Below are positions 55,901 through 64,000 of a DNA stretch of 64,000 nt, piece after piece. Source of the DNA: Chrysopilus asiliformis (Eukaryota; Arthropoda; Insecta; Diptera; Rhagionidae); assembly GCA_964034945.1 (NCBI GenBank), contig OZ035964.1:6622895-6686894 (forward strand), in the 5' to 3' direction. How positions within the stretch are numbered: position 1 is the stretch's first letter; the number at the start of each line of letters is the position of its first letter. Under the pieces are notes generated by a model. It saw nothing but the letters and a program-made list of their open reading frames with translations. It did no database searches and had not been told where the DNA came from. Both the position numbers and the translations under genes were made by a program.

Positions 55901-56746
55901 TCAAATTCAAATGCCAATAATAATAATAATAATAATAATACTATAAATAGTAATGCTAGTAGCAATTGTAATTCCAATCTAAATGCTGATCAACATAAAA
56001 ATCAATCGCAATTATTATCAAATTCGAAAAAATCGGTTGCTGTTGTTACAACAACAACATCATCATCATCATCATCGACTTTAACAATAGCATCGCCTTC
56101 AATAGCTCCGCCAACAAAATTATTTAATAGTAGCGATATAAATAATACCAGTAATAATAGTAATTATTTATTAAATCCGTTATCGCGTAATTTGGGACAA
56201 ATGAAAAGCAATAGCAAAAATCCTAGTAACGGAGCCAATAGCAGTAGCAGTAGTACATCTTCATTATCTCCGCCGCCGCCGCCACCACCACCACCGCCAC
56301 CATCATCATCATCACAATCATCAACTAATATTAATAATAATAGCAATTTATCATCAATTACGATACAATCTAATGTCAATAATGCACAGTCAAATGCCAA
56401 TCAAAATTCCGTTACAAATACTAACAATTCTAAATATTCAACAACGAATGGTATGTCGTCGTCATCATCATCATCATCATCAAATAATGTTCGTGGCGGA
56501 CGCCATCTACAATCGAGGGGCTCTACTACATATTCAACGCAATCTGGTAGCCAACAGCGTTCAAATCAAACATTTCCAGCCAATGTAGTAACTGGTCTTA
56601 ATACTATCAATGCATCATCAGTAAATAACAATAGTTTAGCTGCAATTGCAATTGGTCAAAATACTAATAATAATCAAAAATCAAGTAATAATAATAATAA
56701 TAATAACAATGGCTGTGGTAATTTTGCAACTAGTTCTGGTGATTAG
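46838..56746 (+). CDS. Atxn7: Ataxin-7, SAGA deubiquitinase-module anchor, about 2431 aa
   Basis: Join 46838-46955, 47034-49357, 50589-51239, 52544-56746, all GT-AG, frame kept, stop TAG. Ataxin-7 (yeast Sgf73) tethers the Ubp8/USP22-type histone H2B deubiquitinase to SAGA in the nucleus. Residues about 324-335 ([11 protein letters not shown]) match the vertebrate motif before the finger. The ATXN7 zinc finger is [20 protein letters not shown], with C411, C414, H426 and H431. An [10 protein letters not shown] motif opens exon 3. The SCA7 domain follows with C964-x10-C975-x5-C981-x2-H984 (HCGVP...[14 protein letters not shown]) and a basic [10 protein letters not shown] helix. The remainder is low-complexity: poly-Ser at about 218-255, His run near 476-486, acidic tract at about 1297-1377, His/Pro region at about 1540-1620, and PEI/PEL repeats at about 1730-1780. 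It is far longer than human ATXN7 (892 aa) and lacks the N-terminal polyQ. The start is the ATG two bases after the acceptor; the upstream leader is uncertain. Confidence 0.93.
47034..49357 (+). CDS. Atxn7: Ataxin-7, coding exon 2 (residues 40-814, zinc finger)
   Basis: Acceptor TTTTTTTCTAG, donor AAG|GTAATT, phase 0 at the end. Contains the conserved finger (48113-48208) embedded in Ser-, Gly- and His-rich sequence. An unspliced reading would stop 15 nt past the donor. Confidence 0.95.
49358..50588 (+). other. Ataxin-7 intron between coding exons 2 and 3, repeat-filled
   Basis: Contains family K (about 49430-49600, with a GTCAGTCTGTC tract), a long repeat (49738-50290) ending in family H, and family J (about 50290-50500). 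The 49738-50290 segment has an inverted homologue in the next intron (51430-52025). Confidence 0.8.
50589..51239 (+). CDS. Atxn7: Ataxin-7, coding exon 3 (residues 815-1031, SCA7 domain)
   Basis: Acceptor TGTATATTTCAG, donor ATT|GTACGT, 217 codons. The SCA7 domain spans about 51027-51175. If the donor were not used the frame would end at TGA 51246-51248, giving a short isoform of about 1033 residues that still has both conserved domains. Confidence 0.95.
51240..52543 (+). other. Ataxin-7 intron between coding exons 3 and 4, repeat-filled
   Basis: 51430-52025 is the inverted copy of 49738-50290, including reverse family H (51432-51545), a GTCTGTCTGCC tract (51550-51645) and ctgtcaacttttggaaaagt. 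It is followed by a C-rich stretch (52170-52330), a diverged family J piece (52350-52430), and a second copy of gaggaaagttttgtgtt at about 52483, first seen at 51990. Confidence 0.8.
52544..56746 (+). CDS. Atxn7: Ataxin-7, coding exon 4 (residues 1032-2431)
   Basis: Acceptor TTTGTCTTTTACAG, phase 0, then [17 protein letters not shown] and an open frame to TAG. Patches that look constrained: [20 protein letters not shown] and [20 protein letters not shown] (about residues 1098-1130), [20 protein letters not shown] (about 1876), and [20 protein letters not shown] (about 2115). The rest is Asn/Ser/Asp/His/Pro low complexity. Confidence 0.93.
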   Translation, partial: SLPEFESSNSSSSIDMDRRSLQSVSSNSNISVEAQPQSSSASSTSSAFGSGAAAPPPTNPGIGSIGKRTPTRHRTKRDGINDPKRFILTDLERETINSDATADLFLSNPRKPKVPKYIYLYGNGNLNTSIKSKNDRQSTSTSSIIESTASVAATSSNNTTTTTSTVADSTNRTGSEVSLSPSKASGRTRSSDDDELLKKQRPKRTRLEEKYPLESMIQKKVAKKNELLFRNSNPPIGNRSPISFIDGPSNRSDSPMQIISLRESSSSDDDDEDDNNDVVDDDDDDDDDDDDDNNDVDDDGDGEEEGDEEEEEYEVQSFYSRDEDDDDDNDDDNDEDDDDGESGYEDIFATLNPRPVIEMRHYRHNNYDDADGPGFIESVVLLHTTGRRPSRAEVEYLYAQHQHDPFEVFHTVYDTPSPIDSRSLNGMPRPIVINNPPTIKCEPTPYRDNDNPMPPYMPHSNIPTSSGGILEPIVQIDIDEQPPIEHGDASLYLSLVQENSNNIDMNPYGTIGNHNLHLHPHHPTPYSPHIYPLPHLYPPPPPPLLPPPPPPPPQFYHPHPYPYHHHHHSPHHIYPPTIHHPYPTNYPPHLHHPQCHHMLGNSNICNTMPFIQLQNPIQNESHYNRMGLKTIRPTLSRIPAEQLLNPISVMNTLATTTTTTTPPPASSGLTPTPPPQPTPTSSPVDIKPLPMDIIIKTELPEIPEIPEIPEIPEIPEIPEIPKIPELPVLPELPELPELPELPELPEIPTPQIIPESLDFCEMDCTDDLGIYDSYPADDEQESTSSNFQQQQQNNISNRFGTSSYMNEKENNDQLSYDNINDDDLLNGIGTWYGHTPKPLHINQFGLVKIRGGTAFRKNILNTRKINPTLQSFHQYAFGASNRNTIYNNNNNNSQHKKDTNTLLNNGHNNSVLNNNNNRLFDSNGLLISNSNGFNMDTTTNNNQNLLKCNNHNNASNGISSNGRNIMKSRPQRRIVAYGSGSSSSSSSLKRQTSSSSASSGNGGNGTIGIVSGTSHTQSASISSGMIGSTNHHTSSGGNGGGGGGGNGVGGTSSSNTVSVVPSSTENPFFKPYNSTISGNRVKLHKRSIIMNKGNISKACNTLRNQIISKLSEQLLGYKKSNSNANNNNNNNNTINSNASSNCNSNLNADQHKNQSQLLSNSKKSVAVVTTTTSSSSSSTLTIASPSIAPPTKLFNSSDINNTSNNSNYLLNPLSRNLGQMKSNSKNPSNGANSSSSSTSSLSPPPPPPPPPPPSSSSQSSTNINNNSNLSSITIQSNVNNAQSNANQNSVTNTNNSKYSTTNGMSSSSSSSSSNNVRGGRHLQSRGSTTYSTQSGSQQRSNQTFPANVVTGLNTINASSVNNNSLAAIAIGQNTNNNQKSSNNNNNNNNGCGNFATSSGD

Positions 56747-57123
56747 AGAAAATCTGTATCAAATTATACTTGGATTAATCAATTTGATTTAATTACGATG
56801 ATTTCATTGCTAGGAATGTATTTTTTGTTCATATTTATGTTCATTGTAATGTAATACACATGAATTTCTGAATGGAATATTTATTTATTATTGTTTTTTT
56901 TCATTTGGCAAATGAAACAAAATTCTCATGAAAAACGAAAGAAAAAGAATCGATTTTGTGGATGATTTTGGGGCGCCACCGCCCGTGAGTTTTTGTCGTG
57001 AACGTGAGCATCTCTGAAACTCGGGGAACCCCGGTTTTAAACAGAGTTGGACGTAATTATTGAATGACAGTAAAAATCGGAATTCAATTAAACTGGTGAA
57101 TTCGGTAGTGAATGGTAATGGCA
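56747..57123 (+). other. Ataxin-7 3' UTR and flank
   Basis: AT-rich after the TAG. No AATAAA is found close by; the nearest good hexamer is at 57551 beyond element A copy 3. The 3' end therefore cannot be placed with confidence. Confidence 0.45.
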
Positions 57124-57502
57124 TAAAAAAAAACATAACAAAAGCTATAATTGCCAATCTGCCAATCATTGGAGACCCGTATGGTGATATTCGTATCAAA
57201 ATTCGAACAGTTGTACCAAAATTCCACTTTGAAGTCAAACTTTCCAATAAGATTTTTTAAATTTATTCCAATCGGATTTTGATGTATGGCATCGGATTTT
57301 GATGTATGATTTTGATGTAGACGGATGGACAGACGGACGGACAGACAGACAGACACACGGACAGACATGCAAAATTCAATTATTTTTATCATTCTAAACA
57401 CACTGGTGTAATTCATTTTTATGTGTGATGCCGGGATCTTGGCGTTACACACGGTAAGGCAAAGTTAATATACCCTTTGGTTTCACCATACGGGTATAAA
57501 AA
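57124..57502 (-). mobile_element. Dispersed element family A, copy 3 (reverse, internally deleted)
   Basis: Both ends of family A are present (aacataacaaaagctataat on the left; caccatacgggtata on the right), with a CAGACGGACGGACAGAC tract at about 57328-57365. The GGTACC palindrome block is missing. A threefold ggattttgatgtatg stutter marks the deletion point. Confidence 0.85.
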
Positions 57503-58038
57503 TCTGTTATGAACAGCACATACAAAATCTTCATTTCTATTAACCAGACAAATAAAATATTAGCTTACTAGCTAAAAATATTGCAGAGCCAAGTTTTGTG
57601 TTGATCACAATTAATATTTTAAACTGTTTTATTTTTTCCAAAAAACCGTTAGTTTGCAAGCAATTCGCAAATATCTTTTTTTTTTACCTTTTAATGAAAA
57701 TATTTCAGTAACGGTAAAATATAGCGGATAACAGTGAAAGACAAAAATTATGCTCTTCAATTCATATCATAAGATGAACCACCAAAGACCTCTTGTTTTT
57801 CAAAAGAAGAGCAAAAAATGGATGTTTTTTTTTAAATAACGGTATCTCTAGGTAACGGTATCTCTAGATAACGGTATCTCTACTCAATAACTAACGGTTT
57901 TTTTCACTCAAAAACTAACGGTTTTTCGGTGGTCCCATGTATCTATAAGATGAATTGAATAAACTGGGGATTCTTACAATTTCGTCTTTTGCTATTAGCT
58001 GTTATTTTTTTACCCCGTTATTGAGATATTTTCATTAA
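57503..58038. repeat. Mixed dispersed-repeat fragments
   Basis: Includes ttgcagagccaagttttgtg (also near 51985 and 52485), blocks of taacggtatctctag repeated three times around 57840-57885, and aactaacggttttt repeated around 57890-57920. No gene. Confidence 0.6.
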
Positions 58039-58189
58039 CACGTTGACGCCCATAGCTACAATTTTTGATTGCCAGTGACGTTTCCCTGCGGGACCATGGC
58101 TTGGAAAAAAAATATAACTATAATGTTGAAAACAGCACAAATCACAAAGAAAACATTTACAAAAAAAAAAAGGTTTGGCAGTCAACGTG
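58039..58189. mobile_element. piggyBac-type MITE, 151 bp, TTAA-flanked
   Basis: CACGTTGACGCC...GGCAGTCAACGTG with TTAA at 58035-58038 and 58190-58193. The inverted CACGTTGAC core is perfect for 9 bp. Typical of short piggyBac derivatives. Confidence 0.85.
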
Positions 58190-58239
58190 TTAAAAAGTTA
58201 AATCGAATTTTTACGAATCGCTTGCAAACTAACGGTTTT

Positions 58240-58450
58240 TAGAAAAAATAAATTTAGCAAAAATTGAAGATAATGAAATTCTCTACAATTTTGCCATTAA
58301 CTGTAAATTGATATCTTTTACCGTTATCGGGATATTTCAGATTTTGCGACATTTTTTTTTTATAAACTAGTATTTTTTTCGTTCCATTATAAATTCCATA
58401 GGAACGTAAATTTTGTGTAAAAAAATCGTGTGCTGTTCATAGCAGACATT
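58240..58450 (+). repeat. Repeat family J copy 5
   Basis: gaagataatgaaattctcta, then tatcttttaccgttatcggg, then gtgctgttcatagcagaca, then a T-run and TGCAAAT. The right edge again carries a T-rich stretch followed by TGCA, relevant to the splice acceptor at 27834. Confidence 0.7.
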
Positions 58451-59791
58451 GTTTTTTTTTTTTGCAAATACCATTCACGACTGTATCTTAATGGAGTTTC
58501 GATTTGAACTATTTACCATACAGTAGGTAAGCGGTTGAAACTGAATGGTAATGGAAAAATGGGTGGTGTGCGCAAACGGATCTTTAACTGTAATTTTTTT
58601 TTTCGTTCCATCCTTTCGTGTACACGGGAAAAATCACAGTCGCGGAAACCGACACCAGAAACTCAATTTTTCGAAAGCCGAGCAAAAATTTTCGAAAAAT
58701 TTGGCATCGAGCCCGACGAAAAGAGCCATCACAAATGCATGCAGCGGCGTAGCCAAAAAAAAGCCGGTAATTAACATTTGTCGTGCCTAAAACAATCCGC
58801 AATGAAAATTTTATAAATTTTGGACAAATTTTTTGTTAAACTACTTTGTGTGTGTGCATGTGGGGCGAAATTATCACCACGTCCGTCACTTGAAAAGAAA
58901 GAAAAAAAAACGTGGACTACCCTCCGCTTTTGCTACGCTACGCGATATATAAAAGGCAGAGAATATCAGAAATTGCGGAATTACAATTAGCGAAGAAATT
59001 AAAAATCCCTAGTGTTGCCAGCTGTGATCAGGCGATTTTTTTTCACCGTCGTCGCTCCCTAGAGATTTTAAATGCTAAATATTAGCGAAAAAGGTGTAAA
59101 AAACCATGTGAAATGTCTATTAATTAATCTGAAATTTATTTAATTAAGTCCACCTCATACACTTATACAAATATATATCCAGATATATAAATAATTAAAT
59201 TAATTAGGAGTCTTAAGTAATTGAAAAGTACTATTGTTTTCTGTTGAAACCTTTTTCATGTTTTTTTTTATTATTATTATTAAGAAATTATAGGTGGACT
59301 TATATGTGAAATTAAAAACAAAAAAAAATAAGTTGTCTTCAGTATTAAATATAATATTAAATAATAAATAAATATATATTATATGTAAAGCAAATAAATT
59401 TAAAAAGAAATATATTTGATTTCATATTTAAAAGCAAACAGAATTTAAATTATTAAATGGAAAATTTCCTTTTTGTTTTTTTTTTGCGGTTTTGTCATCG
59501 TTTTTGTTTTATTTCATAGATAAAAAATTGACTTTTGATCGTCATTTTCCAGGACCTAATCGATTTTTTGTAAGTTAAAATTCAATCTGGTTATAAAAAC
59601 ATTGTCAACGTTACAATTTAGTATAATAAATAACACTAATAGACTAATAAGTTAACATTTAAATATAAATGAAATAAAAAAATAAAATAAATAAGATTTG
59701 ACTGAACAAAAACTAACAATTTTGACTAATGCCGAATTTATTTATTGCCGTTCCTTGACTTTTTCTTTGTATGTGTCTATAATTTGCTTGC

Positions 59792-59794
<3 letters not shown>
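58451..59794. other. Intergenic, AT-rich, no gene seen
   Basis: 58535-58802 has overlapping ORFs on both strands without domains or splice context. 59150-59700 is extremely AT-rich with many TAATAA/ATATAT words. Confidence 0.6.

Positions 59795-59846
<52 letters not shown>
59795..59846. repeat. (GT)26 microsatellite
   Basis: Twenty-six uninterrupted GT units ending 5 bp before MITE family B copy 2. Confidence 0.97.
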
Positions 59847-59849
<3 letters not shown>

Positions 59850-59851
59850 CG

Positions 59852-60109
59852 TATATGAGGCGTTAAAAGCTAGAGTGGACCAACCCACATGTCGAAATCG
59901 TGAATTTTTTTGTGTTTGAATCACTATTGCGAGTGAGTTTTTAGATAAAAATGTTTGGATGCACCAAAAAACGTTTCAACATTGAGTAATAAAGTCCACA
60001 GGAATTTTTTTTTCCAAAAATTTACAGTCAATAATAGTACAAAAGTGGAAAAGCTTCAAAAACTCGATTATGTGGCTTGGTCCACTCTAGCTTTTAACGC
60101 CTCATATAT
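59852..60109. mobile_element. MITE family B copy 2, about 258 bp
   Basis: Ends TATATGAGGCGTTAAAAGCT and AGCTTTTAACGCCTCATATA are the same as copy 1 at 13311-13555, but the interior is inverted (acatgtcgaaatcgtgaatt is now on the left, actcgattatgtggct on the right). Confidence 0.88.
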
Positions 60110-60390
60110 CCCAGCGAACAAGGGATTCGCTTTACAGGGTGATTCTGATAGATTTTTCGACTGAAACGTCGAGACAAAGAACCATGCACGAAATACCGTT
60201 TTTCGTGCCCCTGGGTTAACTTTTGAACCCGTGTAGTTTTCACTTTGGTTGAGGACTTTTTGGAAATGGCACAATCTCTAGTTTCATTCATATATGGCTT
60301 CAAGAGCCATCGGATTGCAGGGGGATGGTGAGGGGTTAACCAACTTTCTCGTGATTTTTCACGAGAAAGACACCTCCGCCCCCTTGCACC
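60110..60390 (-). repeat. Repeat family L copy 1 (reverse)
   Basis: Shares, in inverted orientation, blocks with 61640-61900: the ccatcggattgcagggggat block (caccatccccctgcaatttg in the other copy), tttctcgtgatttttcac, and the gggtgattctgatag edge. No ORF. Confidence 0.6.
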
Positions 60391-60670
60391 GCCCAAACCA
60401 TTAGTAATATCGGAAAACTGACAACGTATTCTTAATCAGGGGCCCTAAAAACCCCCCTATACCAAATTTCAGCAAAATCGGAGACGTGTCAAAAATTTGA
60501 AAAAATCGCAAGGGCACCCCTCCCCCTGCACCGACCAAACTATTAGTTATATCGGCAAACGGACAACGGATTCTTAATCAGAGGCCCAAAAACCACTCCT
60601 ATGCAAATTTTCAGCAAAATCGGACACGCGTAAAAAAATTGAAAAAATCGCAAGGGGGACCCCTTCACTT
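60378..60670. repeat. Two-copy tandem duplication of about 143 bp
   Basis: The segment starting CCCCTTGCACCGCCCAAACC (about 60380) is repeated from CCCCCTGCACCGACCAAACT (about 60523). Each has atcggcaaacggacaacgga-type, caaatttcagcaaaatcgg and gaaaaaatcgcaagg blocks. A further diverged repeat (ccctaagattccaaatttca) follows at about 60870. Confidence 0.8.
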
Positions 60671-61257
60671 TTTTTAAGGACGAAAAATCGAAGTCCTCCG
60701 ATCGGGCTGAAATTCAGAATTTAGAGGTTATCAGGGACGAAGAATCGATATCCGGTGTCCTTTTTGAGGAGGGTGGTACGGTTTGGGAGGTACAAGGATG
60801 AGGTCCTTGAAAAATCATTTTTTTTACAAAAAGGACAACGGAAATCGATTCCTCGTCCCCAAAAACCCTAAGATTCCAAATTTCATGAAAATCCTTTCAG
60901 CCGTTTCCGAGATAAAAGGATACCATTTTTAAGGATCCGACATTTGAATAATCCTTTGTCCCTCGCGTAATTTTTGGCCTATCGGCTCACGGAAAACGGT
61001 TTTTGATAGGTAAAAGGATCCTTAAGAATGTGTGTTTTTTAGTTTTTCTGCAATTGTAGAACTTTTTTTTTAAAAATAAATTTCTCGAGACTTGAAATTT
61101 TCTTGAGATTTTTTCAAAAAAAATTCAAAAATTTTCAAAATGAAATTTAAAAAAAAAATACTACAAAATGTTGGGAAATTATCAGGAATTGCAAAATTTC
61201 AATCAATTTGGCCATTTCTACCGCAGGAAAGGTACATAAAATCATTTATTCAGTTTT

Positions 61258-61420
61258 CGGGTTTCCCATTGATTGTGAAATGGAATCGGTAAAAAAAAGG
61301 CACCAGAAGTAAATCATTTCTTGAACCTCTCCCTTCCCCTTGGCCCGTCTGCTGGTCCTTGTGCTGATGCCCCACCTGATGCTCCACCTATAAGGATTCT
61401 ATTTAAAAAGAAAAAGATTT
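61258..61420 (+). repeat. Repeat family F copy 3
   Basis: ggtttcccattgattgtgaa, ggcaccagaagtaaatcatt, a C-rich run and tttaaaaagaaaaagatttgg, matching 6725-6930 and 14042-14230. Confidence 0.75.
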
Positions 61421-61639
61421 GGTTTTTTTCGTTTTACTTCGAAACTAGACGTTTTTCGATAGTGGTTCGAATAGTCGTTTGCCATATTTTTGCTTTTCAC
61501 AAGAACTCCACATCTCAAACCGTTATCGCGAGATTTACCGTTATGTTTGAACATTTAATTTTTGTTATCGCGAGATTTACCGTTATGTTTAAACATAAAA
61601 CTGATGGGGTTTTTATGGTGGTATGTAAAAAATTAATTG

Positions 61640-61900
61640 AAGGAAATTATAGTTCCCACGAAGTTTCTCGTGATTTTTCACAGAAATCATGGAGAAAGGT
61701 CTTTAACCCCTCACCATCCCCCTGCAATTTGGTGGCTCTTGACGCCATATATGGATGAAACTATGCCTTGTGCCCTAAAACTGTGCCCTTTGCAAAAAGT
61801 CATCAACCAAAATGAAAACTTCACTGTTTCAAAAGTTAGTTTAGGGGGGCAAAATCGTGCATCGTTCTTTCACGCGAATCGACTAGGGCTATTCTGATAG
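61640..61900 (+). repeat. Repeat family L copy 2 (forward)
   Basis: Inverted partner of 60110-60390, containing tttctcgtgatttttcac, caccatccccctgcaatttg and an atgcatcg/gcatcgttctttcacg block. Ends at ggctattctgatag. Confidence 0.6.
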
Positions 61901-63059
61901 TCAAATCTATCTAGCGAAGTGACGCTTTGGAGTTGATAGGAATTTGGTTGGCGACAGCTCGAATTTGTGTTGTATTTCAGACTAATTTGCGGAAAAAGAA
62001 TAAAAATTCGATTTATTTATCAATAATTGGACAATAATATAAAACTCACACCAATTTTTAGTGAAAGTGCTTTCACTTGGTATAAAAAAGTAAAAAGGCC
62101 TATGAATTAAACCCCAATCGTTGCTTTAGCGGAGCGACATCACATAACCCACAACCCGCTGCCCGGTAGTAAAATCAGGAATTTTTAGGAAAAGTAAAAA
62201 AGTTTTTTTATGCAAAATCATACAAGAAAGTGGAAAAATGTGACTCACCGTTTGACTGGAACTCACAGCGGGTGGCTGGATTGTCCTTTTGTGGAAATCC
62301 TTGACCTGCGGCGAATTTCTTCCTTTTAACCCGACCGGAACAGATCGGCGAATGTTGAATTAAAGGGCGAGGCGTTCATCACTTTTTTTTAACACTACAC
62401 TAACACACTTTGTTGGGCGATTGATCGCTTAAAATGTCTTTATTTTATTTATTTTATTTTTTACATGATTTATTATATTTAAAACTTTTTTGTCCTTAAA
62501 TGAATCGATTAAAATCTTTTTCGTTGAAATCTGTGATAATAAACAGAAAATTTGAAAACTTTACCGCACAATTTGACAATTTCTAGTATTAGTCTATACA
62601 ATTAAAACGAATTGCGAATTTCCAACGATTTTCGCACACCGACCGAACGCGTATCCAATTTATCGCCAGTAGGCAGAGAAACGCAGGCAGAAAACGCCTG
62701 TATCGATGATCACTGAAAGATAAAAAAAATGAAAATAAATTTTATTGTCTTTAATTTTTGCGAGTAAAATATTTTGTTCGCTTAGAAAAGTTTTGTGAAA
62801 AATTTCACAGACAAAAAAGACCTGGAAAATTCAGGAATCTTTTTTTCATACTTGGAAAATACTGAGATTTTTTCTGTGTAATAAAAAAGACGTGTTTGAA
62901 AAAACAACCAAACAAACGTCCACCCTTTTTAACCGACTTCCAAAAAGGAAAAGGTTCTCAATTCCACCTGAATATTTTTTTTTTAATGTATGTTCACGCC
63001 TAACTTTTTACTGGGTGGACCGATTTTGGTCATCCCAAAGAGAAAGTTGTAGAGAAAGT
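61901..63059. other. Intergenic, no gene seen
   Basis: AT-rich DNA with GC-richer patches (62105-62175 and 62325-62350). No convincing exon; T-rich words dominate 62435-62500. Confidence 0.55.
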
Positions 63060-63378
63060 TCCTGGTTGGACCCCGGTTCGTTCATGGGCAAAAATGGACC
63101 ATTAGGGGGTGTACCCCCCATACAAACGAAAACGTTTTTTCCGAATTTCTCAAAAACGGTGCATCTTATCAAAAAAGTCTAAGAACAAAAGTTATTTAGA
63201 ATATGATTCTACATAAAACTCCCATACATCAAAATCCGATTGGAATAAATTTTAAAAAATCTGATTGGAAAGTTTGACTTCAAAGTGGAATTTTGGTACA
63301 AATGCTCAAATTAAGATACAAATATCACCATACAGGTTTTCAATAATTGCCAGATTGGCAATTATAGCTTTTGTTATG
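63060..63378 (+). mobile_element. Dispersed element family A, copy 4 (forward, 3' half only)
   Basis: From cgttcatgggcaaaaatgg through a GGGGGTGTACCCCCC palindrome, caaaaacggtgcatcttatc and caccatacaggtt to AATTGCCAGATTGGCAATT and agcttttgttatg. The first half, with the tandem tract, is missing. Confidence 0.85.
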
Positions 63379-63585
63379 TTTCTACGTTGTGTTCAGTACA
63401 ACACAAGGAAGGTTCTTTTATATATTTCCCCCGTGTTAACCTACCCCTTCAAACCCCTACCTGCTTGGGATATCGAGTAAAATTCTTTGTATTGTGTTCA
63501 GTACAATATTTGGAAGATTCTTTTATATATTTCTCATCTGCGGACTTATCCCCTCAAACCCTTTGTAATTTTACCTATATTAAAA
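63379..63585. repeat. Two-copy tandem duplication of about 105 bp
   Basis: TTGTGTTCAGTACAACAC...GGTTCTTTTATATATTTC (from about 63387) recurs as TTGTGTTCAGTACAATAT...GATTCTTTTATATATTTC (from about 63492), each followed by a C-rich tcaaaccc stretch. Short open frames across it are incidental. Confidence 0.8.
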
Positions 63586-64000
63586 ATTGAAACTAAAAAC
63601 GTTCGAAATAAAAAAAAAATTTCTAAAAAAAATAAAACCGACTTTAAAAAAAAACCGAAAAGAGAAAAAAGCACTAAAAAGAAAAAAATAATTTCAAACT
63701 ATGTCCATTAATAGCGTATTTAAAATTCGGCTTTTTTGGAGTGGCGTTAAATTTGCAACTAAAATAAATTACATACTTTCTAACCCTTAAGGCTAACTAA
63801 GAACTAAGATCGACTCCAAAAATTCTGTTGTCAAACAGATTAACTATAGACACGGCTCTTAGAAGCACCAAAACTAAGTTCTTTTATGTCCCAAATTGGA
63901 TTCCCTATTTTTAAGCAATCGCTATAAAAAAGCCCACTGTCTCATATGTTACTATTTTTTGTAGAAATCTATCCTATTTTTTGTCTCCATGTACAAACTG
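63586..64000. other. AT-rich end of window, no gene seen
   Basis: Very A-rich 63590-63700, then unremarkable AT-rich DNA to the window edge. Confidence 0.6.

Noticed and set aside
59698..59924. Val/Cys and Thr/His ORFs over the (GT)26 tract
   Set aside because: Dinucleotide repeat translation.

Overview
The window looks like nuclear DNA from an insect, most likely a dipteran. It is AT-rich and non-operonic, its genes have GT-AG introns, coding exons carry long trinucleotide runs (Asn, Ser, Asp), and the intergenic DNA is dense with satellites and short non-autonomous transposons. The species cannot be named from the sequence, and I see no prokaryotic features. All family names come from motif recognition by eye; no search was run.

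Two protein-coding genes are well supported, both on the + strand and head-to-tail. (1) Positions 23816-40878 hold a five-exon gene for a protein of about 4196 residues. Its N-terminal helical region resembles the ZNF292/RLF/ZNF654 family. The last exon is 11.6 kb, mostly low-complexity, with two AT-hooks and no visible C2H2 finger. (2) Positions 46838-56746 hold the insect Ataxin-7 orthologue (about 2431 residues), the subunit that ties the deubiquitinase module to the SAGA complex. It has the ATXN7 zinc finger and the SCA7 domain. Its 5' non-coding exon is probably around 43733-43797. Both products should be nuclear. A possible minus-strand gene start (12103-12319, preceded by an exon ending at 12465) is weakly supported.

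Layout: 1-2395 is a 72-bp satellite array, truncated by the window edge. 2396-8436 is gene-poor, with a 10-bp satellite at 3655-4150. 8437-11947 is a second array of the same 72-bp satellite with recent internal block duplications. 11948-23815 is intergenic with many MITE-like elements of pogo, hAT, piggyBac and other types. 23816-56746 holds the two genes, whose introns are largely filled with the same repeats. 56747-64000 is intergenic repeat DNA. No transposase gene, tRNA, rRNA or CRISPR array was recognised, so every mobile element here appears non-autonomous.

The most notable observations are these. Each 72-bp satellite monomer contains a perfect 13-bp inverted pair. One dispersed repeat family carries tandem arrays of different unit length at the same internal position. 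The Ataxin-7 exon that encodes the SCA7 domain lies between two inverted copies of one repeat, about 0.55-0.6 kb each. Introns 2 and 4 of the first gene have been shaped by repeat insertion, and a repeat edge probably supplies one splice acceptor.
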